From Streptomyces katrae (lineage in GTDB: Bacteria; Actinomycetota; Actinomycetes; Streptomycetales; Streptomycetaceae): a stretch of 64,000 nt of DNA. The position numbers and the translations under genes are program-made. Positions 53,236 through 62,488 of this stretch are shown piece after piece. Numbering within the stretch: position 1 is the stretch's first letter; each line of letters opens with the position of its first letter. The notes below the pieces were generated by a model. It was not told the origin of the DNA. It worked only from the letters and a program-made list of their open reading frames with translations, and did not search any database. The stretch covers positions 5,989,560 to 6,053,559 of the forward strand of contig NZ_CP020042.1 in NCBI RefSeq assembly GCF_002028425.1, written 5' to 3'.

Positions 53236-54237
53236 ATGCGTTACATCATCATCGGCGCCGGAGCGGTCGGCGCGACCATCGGGGGACGGCTCGCGGAAAC
53301 GGGCCGGGAGGTCGTCCTCGTCGCACGTGGCCCGCACGCCGAGGCCCTGAGGGCGCACGGGCTGCGGCTCACCACCGCCGACGGGGAGCGCGTCCACCGC
53401 CTGCCCGTCGCCACGCACCCCGCAGACCTCGGCGCACTGCGCCCCGACGACGTACTGCTGCTGACCGTCAAGACCCAGGACGCCGTCGCCGCCCTCGACG
53501 CCTGGGGCGCCGCCGAGGTCACCGGAGGCGGCACCGCAGCCCAGCGGCTGCCGCTGCTGTGCGCCCAGAACGGCGTGGAGAGCGAGCGCCTCGCCCTGCG
53601 CCGCTTCGCCCGCGTCTACGGGGTCTGCCTCTGGCTCCCCGCCACCTTCCTGGAACCCGGCGTGGTCTCCGCCCTCTGCACCCCGCTGACTGGCATCCTC
53701 CACCTCGGGCGGGCCGCCGGCGGGTCCGACGAGCGGATCCGGGCCATCGCCGCCGACCTCGGCAAGGCCGGCTTCGAGGCCCCCGTCGTCGAGGACGTGA
53801 TGCGCTGGAAGTACGCCAAGCTCCTCGGCAACCTGGGCAACGCGATCCAGGCCACCACCGGCCCCGAACCCGACCCGGCCAAGGCGGCCCTGCTGCTGCG
53901 CGCGATCCGCGAGGCCAAGGCCGCCTTCGCCGCCGCGGGTATCGACTACGTATCGGAAACCGACCAGTCGGCGGCCCGTGACGGCAAGGTCGACCAGCCG
54001 CCCGGCGTCCGGGGAGGCTCCTCCTGGCAGAGCCTGGCCCGCGGCACCGGCTCGGTCGAAGCCGACTACCTCAACGGCGAGATCACCCTGCTGGGCCGCC
54101 TCCACGGCGTTCCCACCCCGGTCAACGACGTCCTGCGCCACGCGGCGAACATCTTCGCCCGCGAATCCCTGCCCCCGGGAGCCATGTCCATCACCGACCT
54201 GACCGCCCTGGCCGACGAGGCCGAAGGGCGAGGATAG
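53236..54237 (+). CDS. Ketopantoate reductase family protein (ApbA/PanE)
   Basis: A 333-residue NADPH-dependent reductase. The N-terminal Rossmann fold begins MRYIIIGAGAVGATIGGRLA. The catalytic lysine is probably in VMRWKYAKLLGNLGNAI, and the C-terminal helical domain holds GTGSVEADYLNGEITLLG. These features fit ketopantoate reduction in pantothenate synthesis or a related oxidoreductase. ATG 53236 begins the Rossmann strand directly. Confidence 0.9.
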   Translation: MRYIIIGAGAVGATIGGRLAETGREVVLVARGPHAEALRAHGLRLTTADGERVHRLPVATHPADLGALRPDDVLLLTVKTQDAVAALDAWGAAEVTGGGTAAQRLPLLCAQNGVESERLALRRFARVYGVCLWLPATFLEPGVVSALCTPLTGILHLGRAAGGSDERIRAIAADLGKAGFEAPVVEDVMRWKYAKLLGNLGNAIQATTGPEPDPAKAALLLRAIREAKAAFAAAGIDYVSETDQSAARDGKVDQPPGVRGGSSWQSLARGTGSVEADYLNGEITLLGRLHGVPTPVNDVLRHAANIFARESLPPGAMSITDLTALADEAEGRG

Positions 54238-54478
54238 TACCCGCCCATGACTGACCTATATTGTTCTGGAACCGTAAAGGCCACACACAACTCAATCGCC
54301 TGACAATGATCGCTTCCAGACGCGGTCGACGACGCCATGCACCAGCGTTCCACCGCGAAGGCTCCCGGGGCCGGTTCCAGAGGAATCCCCGACCGCCTTC
54401 GCAAGGGCTGACGTGCAGTGGCGATTTTGACGTGCGGAGCGTTCGGCTCGGCGCTGCCTCGCGGATGAGCAGAACAAC

Positions 54479-56974
54479 TTGACGAACGGCTTGAATGTGC
54501 AGAACGGACTGGCCCGAGGTGCCACCATCACGGGCGAACCCCACAACCAGGGACCAGGGTCTGTCGGACTCTCCGTGGTCATCCCCGCCTACCGGGAAGA
54601 GGAGCGTCTCGCCCCCACCCTGGAGCTGGTCCGGGACTACCTCGACGAGCACGTAGGCAGCGGCCAGGCCGACTGGGAGGTCATCGTCGTCGACGACGGC
54701 TCCCCGGACAGGACCGCGGCCATAGCGCTCAAGGCCGGGGCGGACGAGCCCCGCATCCGGCTCGTGCAGTCGGAGGAGAACAGGGGCAAGGGCAGCGCCC
54801 TGCGCCTGGGTGTCCGTGCCTCCCTGGGCCGACGCGTACTGATCATGGACGCCGACCTGGCGACCCCCATAGAAGAACTCGCCCGGCTGGAACAGGCGCT
54901 GGCCGACAACCCGTCCCTGGACGCGGCCATCGGCTCGCGCGCCCACCGCGACTCCGCCATCGAGCGCCAGCAGAGCGTGCTGCGCGAGGTCCTCGGCTGG
55001 GTCGGCAACCGGGTCATCCGTCTGGTGGCCGTACGGGGCATCCGCGACACGCAGTGCGGGTTCAAGCTGTTCGACGGGGACCAGGCCCGGGCCGCCTTCG
55101 GCGCCGCCCGGCTCGACGGCTGGGCCATCGACGTCGAGATCCTCCAGTACTACCGCCGCAAGGGCTGGCCCGTGGCCGAGGTGCCCGTCCGCTGGGCGCA
55201 CCAGGACGGCTCCAAGGTGCAGCTGCTGGACTACCTGCGCACCCTCGGCGAGCTGATGCGGCTGAACGCGGGCGGCCTCGCCGTCGCCGGCCTCTACCTC
55301 CTGGCGTCGCTCTACCTCTACAAGGGCCTCTGGACGGACCTGGACGGGTCGATCCTGGCCCACTCCCTCCAGGACCAGAACCAGTGGGAGTGGTTCTTCG
55401 GCGTCACGGCCGACAACGTCGCCCATCTGCGCAACCCGTTGTTCACCGACTTCCAGAACGTGCCGGACGGCGTGAACCTGATGGCGAACACGGTGATGCT
55501 CGGGCTCTCGGTGCCCATGACCCCGGTCACCCTGCTCTTCGGTCCGACCGTCGCCCTGGCGCTGGTCTTCACGCTCGGCATCGCCGCGACGGCCTGGGCC
55601 TGGTACTGGCTGATCCACCGCCGTCTGACGGAGAGCCGCTGGGCGGCCGCGGCCGGCGGCGCACTGGCGGCCTTCGCGCCGCCCATGATCTCGCACGCCA
55701 ACGCGCACCCGAACTTCGTCGTCCTCTTCATGATCCCGGTGATCATCGACCGGGCCCTGCGCCTGTGCGCGGGCAAGAACGTGGTCCGCGACGGCGTCTT
55801 CCTGGGCCTGTTCACCGCCTACCAGATCCTCCTGGGCGAGGAGCCCTTCCTCCTGGCCGCGATGGGCATGGCGATCTTCGCCCTCATCCACGCCTGCTAC
55901 GACCGGGAGAACGCGCGCGCCGCCGCCAAGCCGCTCGCCAAGGGCCTCGGGATCGCGGCGGCCGTCTCCATACCGCTCGCCGCCTTCCCCCTGTACTGGC
56001 AGTTCTTCGGACCGCAGAGCTACCACTCGGTGCTCCACGGCGACAACGGCGCCGGCAACCCGCTGCGCGCCCTGAGCGAGTACCCGGCGCGCTCCCTGTT
56101 CGGCGACGCCGAGACCGCGGCCAAGCTCTCGATGAACACCACCGAGCAGAACGCCTTCTACGGCTGGCCGCTGCTCGCCCTGGCCATCGGCATCACCCTG
56201 TGGATGTGGCGCCGCCCCCTCGTGCGCGCCCTGGGCCTCACCGCCGTGGCCGCCGCCGTGCTCTCGCTCGGCCCCCGGGTGGAGCTCGACAAGTTCGGCA
56301 TCACCGTGCCCGCCCCGTGGCGCCTGCTGCGGCACCTCCCCCTGCTGGAGTCCGTGATCGAGAGCCGGGTGGCGATGGTCTGCGCCCCCGTCTTCGGCAT
56401 GCTGCTCGCCCTCGCGCTGGACCGGATACGGGGCTTCCGCTCCGGCGACCACCGTGCGGTCGGCTACCTCGCCGTCGCCGCCGCCGTGGTCCCGATCCTG
56501 CCGCTCCCGCTGGTCACCAAGGTCCGCGAGCCGGTGCCGTCCTTCATCACGCAGGGCCTCTACAAGGACTACGTCAAGGACGGCCGCTCGCTCGTCCCGG
56601 TGCCCCTCCCCGACCCCGGCTCCGCCGCCGCCCTGCACTGGCAGAGCAGCACGGGCTTCGGCTTCAAGCTGGCCGGCGGGTACTTCAACGGTCCCGACGG
56701 CCCCGACCGCGTCGGGATCTACGGCGCCAAGCCGCGCAAGCTCTCCACCCTCCTCAACGACGTGCGCTGGGGCACCGTCCAGCCCCCGCAGGACATCACC
56801 CCGCAGATGCGCGACCAGGCCCGTGAGGACCTGGCGTACTGGAAGGCCGGCGTGCTGGTCCTGCCGGTCAACCAGCAGCGCGCCCCGGAGCTGCGCAGCA
56901 CCCTCTCGGGTCTCCTGGGCCAGGAACCGAAGGTGGTCGCCGACTGCCTGATCTGGCAGGTCGACGCCTCCTAG
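54479..56974 (+). CDS. GT2 glycosyltransferase fused to a polytopic membrane domain
   Basis: An 831-residue (TTG 54479) or 825-residue (GTG 54497) protein. Neither start has a ribosome binding site. Residues about 30-270 are a GT2 dolichol-phosphate-mannose-synthase-like domain: LSVVIPAYREEERLAPTLEL, VIVVDDGSPDRTAAIA and LIMDADLATPIEELARLEQA. From about 275 a GT-C-like or O-antigen/arabinosyltransferase-like membrane domain starts (NAHPNFVVLFMIPVIIDRAL, ALSLGPRVELDKFG), ending in an extracytoplasmic domain. Polyprenyl-phosphate sugar synthesis coupled to surface transfer is the natural reading. 241 bases upstream hold no gene. Confidence 0.82.
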   Translation: MTNGLNVQNGLARGATITGEPHNQGPGSVGLSVVIPAYREEERLAPTLELVRDYLDEHVGSGQADWEVIVVDDGSPDRTAAIALKAGADEPRIRLVQSEENRGKGSALRLGVRASLGRRVLIMDADLATPIEELARLEQALADNPSLDAAIGSRAHRDSAIERQQSVLREVLGWVGNRVIRLVAVRGIRDTQCGFKLFDGDQARAAFGAARLDGWAIDVEILQYYRRKGWPVAEVPVRWAHQDGSKVQLLDYLRTLGELMRLNAGGLAVAGLYLLASLYLYKGLWTDLDGSILAHSLQDQNQWEWFFGVTADNVAHLRNPLFTDFQNVPDGVNLMANTVMLGLSVPMTPVTLLFGPTVALALVFTLGIAATAWAWYWLIHRRLTESRWAAAAGGALAAFAPPMISHANAHPNFVVLFMIPVIIDRALRLCAGKNVVRDGVFLGLFTAYQILLGEEPFLLAAMGMAIFALIHACYDRENARAAAKPLAKGLGIAAAVSIPLAAFPLYWQFFGPQSYHSVLHGDNGAGNPLRALSEYPARSLFGDAETAAKLSMNTTEQNAFYGWPLLALAIGITLWMWRRPLVRALGLTAVAAAVLSLGPRVELDKFGITVPAPWRLLRHLPLLESVIESRVAMVCAPVFGMLLALALDRIRGFRSGDHRAVGYLAVAAAVVPILPLPLVTKVREPVPSFITQGLYKDYVKDGRSLVPVPLPDPGSAAALHWQSSTGFGFKLAGGYFNGPDGPDRVGIYGAKPRKLSTLLNDVRWGTVQPPQDITPQMRDQAREDLAYWKAGVLVLPVNQQRAPELRSTLSGLLGQEPKVVADCLIWQVDAS

Positions 56975-57087
56975 CCGGCTGTGTTGTCCTGGGACGTCGG
57001 TGACAGGCGTGCTGGGTGCTTGAAACGGGCGAGGGCCTCCGGATCCGGTGTGGATTGCGATATCTGCACCGAGATCAGGAGGCCCTC

Positions 57088-57180
57088 GTGGTCCCCCGCA
57101 ATGCCCCGCCGACCGAGACCGGGCGGCTGCGTCTGGGCCGCTGGGCCCACCGCTACCCACAACTGGGCGTCGCCGCAATG
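57088..57180 (+). pseudogene. IS481-type transposase remnant
   Basis: After AGGAGG, GTG 57088 begins VVPRNAPPTETGRLRL, the familiar start of IS481-family transposases. The match stops after about 16 residues and appears fused (RWAHRYPQLG) to a later fragment. No DDE domain follows. The remaining 20-30 codons point to a badly truncated insertion sequence; inverted repeats were not found. Confidence 0.5.
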
Positions 57181-57202
57181 CACGTCCCGCCCGCCCGCAC
57201 CG

Positions 57203-59784
57203 TCAGGCCTGCCGCTGCGCGCGGGCGCCGCGGGGTACGAGGGCGCCTCCCATCACCCCCGCCGTGACCACTGCGGCGACCACCGTGACGGCCAGCCAGC
57301 CGCCCGGGACAGCCATGCCGGTGCCCATACCAGTCAGGAATGCCGCCGAGGCGGCGAGGCCCCACAGGGTGCCGGCCGCGCAGCTGACGACGATCAGCAG
57401 CCCGGACATCGAGGACGCGAGCCGCCGGCGCCACCAGGCCGTGGCCCCGACGGCGCCGAGCATCCGGTACTCGCCCCTCAGGTCCGAGGTCCACAGGCTG
57501 ACCATGGCGGCCACGATCAGCACGGTGGTCAATACGGAGACCCCCGCCACGGCGGGCTGGAGCCGGGCCACCGCGCCGACGACCGACGGGCCGGACTCGA
57601 CGGCGACGGTCGAATCCGCCTGCGCGTCCACCGGGAGGGCCCGCAGGACGTCCTGCTGCCGGGGCTTGGCGTCCGCGTCGAGCAGGTACGTCGGGGAGCC
57701 GACGGGGATGATGCCCGACTTCCGGGCCCCCGCCGGGCTGACGAGGACCGCGGGCAGTTGCTGGTACTCATCCGCCCGGGCGGCGTCCGGGTGGATGAGC
57801 GGCAGGGTCGTGGTGCTGTCCAGGGCGAATCCGTCCGGCTTGCGCGCCATCGCCACGAGCGCGACCTCGCCCCCCAGCCCGACCGGTGTGACGGCGACGC
57901 CCGCCTGGCCGCTCTCGTAGCGCTGCCGCTGTTCGGCCGTCATCGTGCCGGCGAGCGCCTCGGCACCCGCCGTGTCGGCGATACCGACCGCGGGGAAGGG
58001 GATGTGGGACCGGGAGGCGACGTAGCAGGGCTGCCAGTCGTTGTTCCCGTACTTCAGCAGGCCACGGTCGTCGATACAGCCCAGGAAGTCGGTACGGGGC
58101 GACACCGGCAGCTGCTTGCCCTCGCGCGCGACCGCCGCCCGCTGGTAGCCGGTCGACACCCGCGAGGCCCCGGTGGAGCTGCGCAGGGCGCCCAGCTCGG
58201 TGGCGGTCAGCGGACGGGAGGAGACGATCAGGGCCGCGGCGGCGGGCAGTTCCGGCCGGTAGTCCTCGCGCTGTTTCTCCGCCACCGAAGCGGAGGCGAT
58301 GAGCACCGTGGTGGACACGGCAGCGACCGCGCCGAGCGCGACCACCGTCGCGATCGCGCGGACCGGGAAGGCCAGCAGGGAGCGCAGCGCCGACCGGAAC
58401 ACGGCGGGCAGCGGCAGGTACGGGGTGTCCGCCTTGCGCAGGGCGAACGCCGAGAGCACCAGAGCGGTCGCCGTGACCCCGGAGGCGAACACGACCACCC
58501 CCAGCGCGGCCGTGACGGCCCCGGCGTCGAGCGCGACGGCGGCGAGTCCTGCGGCGGCCGCGGCCACCAGGCATCCGGCCGCAGCGGACCGCAGGCGCGG
58601 CCGACGGCCGCCGTGGACCGGAGGGACCGCCTTGAGCAGGGCGACGGGATCCTCCCGCAGGGCGGCGCGCGACGGCAGTACGGAGGCCAGGACCGTGACG
58701 GCGACGGCGACGCCGGCCAGCACCAGCGAGGTGGTCCAGGCGCCGTCGACCGGCCCCCAGTCCGCGCCCGCCCGCTCGGCCAGCACCGGCGCGGCGACCC
58801 GCGCCACTGCCTGCCCTGCGGCGAGGCCCGCCGAGGAGCCGAGCACCGCCACGCACAGGGCGTGGGTCCGCAGGAACGAGGCCGTCACCCGGGCGGGAGC
58901 ACCCAGGGCCGCGAGGAGCCCCATGTGCCGGCGCTGGCTGCGTACGACGACCGCGAAGGCGGCGGTCACCAGCAGCACGGTCTCGGCCAGCAGCCCGAGC
59001 CCGATCAGCAGGGCGGTGGAGTCCGCGGCCCCGCCCCGTTCGGCGAGCGCGGCGGCCTGACTGCCGGGCACGTACGCGTATCCCGCGCTCTTGAGCTTCC
59101 CGGACACGGCGGGCAGGTCCGCCCCCGGCGGCCAGGTGACGAACCATCGGGGGCTGCCCAGGTCCTTCGCCGAGGCCAGGGCCGCGGCCGCCCGGGGCCC
59201 GCCCGGTGGAAGGGCGAACAGGCGATGTCCGAGGTCGAACCGGTCGGAGACCAGGGCCGACACGGTGAACTGGCCGCCGCCGATGGACACGCTCTGACCG
59301 GTCCCGGTGATCCCGACCGAGGCCGCCAGCGCGGACGACAGGACGATCGTGCCGTCCTGGGAGGAAGGCGCGCCTCGATCGACGCGGTACAGCCCTTCGG
59401 TCAGGGGATCGGCCAGGCTGACCGCCCTTCCGTCCACGGTGCTCTGGCGTCCCCCCGGTCCCCGGACGGTGAGCCCGAGCACGTCGGTGTCGTAGGCGAG
59501 ACGGGTACCGCGGGGGAGGGCGGGCCCGAGCCTCATCGCCAGCTGCGCCGGGGAAGCCGCATCCGGGTTCCGCTCGCCGGCCAGGGTGGTGAGCCGGCCG
59601 TCCGCCGCGCCGAAGGCGGCCGCCCGGGCCTCCGGCACCGAGACGCGGGCGGTGGCGGTGACGGCCGCGACCGCCGTCCCGACGGCGACGGGCAGCGCGA
59701 TGGCCAGGCACACCAGCAGCGTGCGCAGACGGCTGCGGCTCGCCAGCCGCCACCCGAGGGTCCAGGCGAGGCGGCGGTTGCGGT

Positions 59785-59788
<4 letters not shown>
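57203..59788 (-). CDS. ABC transporter permease (MacB/FtsX type)
   Basis: An 861-residue membrane protein with two FtsX-like halves. The N-terminal segment TLGWRLASRSRLRTLLVCLA and a large extracytoplasmic domain are followed by membrane helices (LLIGLGLLAETVLLVTAAFA...), then a second domain and C-terminal helices. Membrane segments occur in the typical 1+3 pattern, duplicated. GTG 59788 overlaps the stop of the ATPase gene (GTGA). Such systems move lipoproteins, peptides or signal stress; the substrate here is not visible. Confidence 0.87.
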
Positions 59789-60507
<719 letters not shown>

Positions 60508-60590
60508 CGTTCGGGAACAACCTCTCTCACGCTGTCGTAGCTGCCCCGCGGATCGCTCCGCGGTCTCCACCGGTGTCAGTCGGTCATCGC

Positions 60591-60920
60591 TCAGGAGGCC
60601 TTGGTCTCCATGATGGCCTGGCGCATGCTGAACCAGCAGAACCCGTTCTGCGCGTACTGCCACCCGGTGACCCACGCGGTGTAGATGTCCGGGGCGCCGG
60701 CGCAGTCGGCCCGGCCACGGGCCTGGCCGCCCACGACGTCACCGCACGAGATCCACACGCCGTCGCTGTTCTTGCCGTAACTGCCCACGGCGCAGTCGGC
60801 GTACACCGCCTCCGCCCCGGTGGCCGCGGCCTGTGCGGGCGCGGCGGCCACGAGGCCGGTGAGTGCGGCGGCGCCGAGACCGAGCGCTGCCACCTTGCGG
60901 CTGAAGTTGCCACGTAACAC
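60591..60920 (-). CDS. Secreted small Cys-containing protein with a TTA codon
   Basis: A 109-residue precursor. GTG 60920 with GAGGGAGAA upstream; codon 2 is TTA (Leu), the codon read by bldA tRNA, which Streptomyces use sparingly. A Sec signal ends near AAAPAQA. The mature chain has four cysteines (YADCAVG, WISCGD, RADCAG, GFCWFSM), so two disulfides are likely. No family recognised. It is upstream of the ABC transporter genes on the same strand (83-base gap), so it might share their transcript. Confidence 0.7.
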   Translation of the reverse strand: MLRGNFSRKVAALGLGAAALTGLVAAAPAQAAATGAEAVYADCAVGSYGKNSDGVWISCGDVVGGQARGRADCAGAPDIYTAWVTGWQYAQNGFCWFSMRQAIMETKAS

Positions 60921-62035
60921 GAGATGTTCTCCCTCTGGGATGCGGGTCAGAACTGATCGTCGGTTGTGCAGAAGGAACACAACCGCTCGCATGAAACGGG
61001 CATAACCGTGATTTACGCCAGTCGAGGGCCCGTGAAGGGACGGGTTCGGAGCGGGAGGCAGCTGTTATGGGTCTTGACAAATGCTCGCGAACGGCTGAAA
61101 ACCGCAGCATGTCGCGCGCTGGCCCCGCCGTGAGGTGGCGCAAGCGAGGACGAGAGGGCGCACGGGATGGCCGATCTCGACGCGGAGGGCGAGGTAGCCG
61201 ACTCGTGCCGGAGTACGTACTCGTCGTAGGACCACCCGTCTTGTCGCTGTAGACGTGGACCGGGTGGTCGAGTGTTCGATGTGCGTAGCCAGAGGGAGGA
61301 GGATCGAGTTCCGTGAGTGACGAACTGATCCTTCCGGGATAAGTGCTGTCCTGAAAACGGGCCGACTGCCGTTCTCTGCGCCGAGCGGGGGCCGCAGTCT
61401 CCCTCGGCCCGTGGCCCCGTTCTCCTTTTGGACGCGTCGGCGCCCGGCTGCGTTCACCATCCGGACCGCCGCCCGAGTGTGCGGGAATCCCGTCGTACGG
61501 CCGGACTCGGCCGTTGCGGCGGGGTGGCCGCGGGGCCTTGCCCCGCCGCCGGCCTTCTTCGCCCCGCCACTGCGGGGATCCCGCTATGGCGCCGGTGCTC
61601 CAGCCGCCGGCAGGCGGCCCGCACCCTCGTGAGGGACCTCGCTGGCAGCCGTCGCGGGCCGCCGTTCCGGGATCGCCGTGCGAGCGGTGCTCGCCGCGCC
61701 GCCTGTCATCACCGAGGCACCCGCCCGCCCACCGCGGCCAGTACGTCAGCCCTCGGATCCACGCGCCGGACCGCGGCACTCATCCCCTGCAAGCCCCCGC
61801 CCACAGCCGGCGGAGCATGCGTCATTTCCAGCGCAGACCTTGGCCCTCGCCGACGCCTACCGCCGACGCCCTGTATGGCTCTTCGAGGGCGCTCGCGTCT
61901 TCGACGTCGCGTGCAACCGCGAGGCCATCGTCCCGATTATCGGCGACTACGGGACCCCTCCGCCCGCCGGTTCACCCCAGAGGCCGTGTTCCTGCGTCCT
62001 AAGGGCGGCGGCAGGGAGTGGGTCGTCACCGATCT
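60921..62035. other. 1.1-kb stretch without a recognisable gene
   Basis: Contains the promoter of the secreted protein at its left end and several open frames with no family resemblance or ribosome binding sites. One candidate at 61678-62094, with LALADAYRRRPVWLFEGARV, looks protein-like but I do not recognise it. Possibly degraded genes. Confidence 0.4.
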
Positions 62036-62079
62036 CCAGCCCCCTCCGCCAGAACCAAGGCCCTGGAGGAGGGGGCTGG
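62036..62079 (-). terminator. Hairpin terminator after the small membrane protein
   Basis: A perfect 12-bp inverted repeat (CCAGCCCCCTCC and GGAGGGGGCTGG) with a 20-base loop, starting four bases past the stop of the minus-strand gene ending at 62084. Confidence 0.7.
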
Positions 62080-62083
62080 AGAG

Positions 62084-62380
62084 TCAGCTGTTGACGAGGT
62101 TGTAGAGGAGGCCTGCGACCAGGAGGTATGCCAGGTAGGCGCCGAGCGTCACCCCCAGCATCGCCAGGGCCTTGAGCGGCATCCCGAGCTGCTTGCGGGC
62201 GAGGGAGAGGTTGGTGAAGAGGCCGGCGGCTCCGATGGCGCCGCCTATCGCTCCGCCGATCGGCAGCAGGAGGATCGGGGCGATCGACAGCACCAGCTGC
62301 CACCAGGTGAGCCCGCGGAACTTGGCCCACGGGTCCGGCTTGCCTACGGCGTTCTTTCCGAGGTCGGGGAGCTTCTGCAT
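62084..62380 (-). CDS. Small membrane protein
   Basis: A 98-residue protein starting ATG 62380 (GAAGG 9-13 bases upstream) with a short polar start (MQKLPDLGKNAVGKPDPWAK) and two hydrophobic blocks, QLVLSIAPILLLPIGGAIGG and ALAMLGVTLGAYLAYLLVAG. No family recognised. An alternative GTG at 62410 would add ten residues. Confidence 0.65.
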   Translation of the reverse strand: MQKLPDLGKNAVGKPDPWAKFRGLTWWQLVLSIAPILLLPIGGAIGGAIGAAGLFTNLSLARKQLGMPLKALAMLGVTLGAYLAYLLVAGLLYNLVNS

Positions 62381-62488
62381 GGACGGGGAACCTTCATTCT
62401 TGGTCGTCACGGTCGTAGGGCCGGGACGGGCGCGGCTGCGTCCGTCCCGGCTTGGGGATGGTCCGGCCGGCCGCCGGCGCCGACGGTG

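Noticed and set aside
54191..57178. A 995-residue minus-strand frame
   Set aside because: Antisense to the GT2 fusion gene, which has clear motifs on the plus strand.
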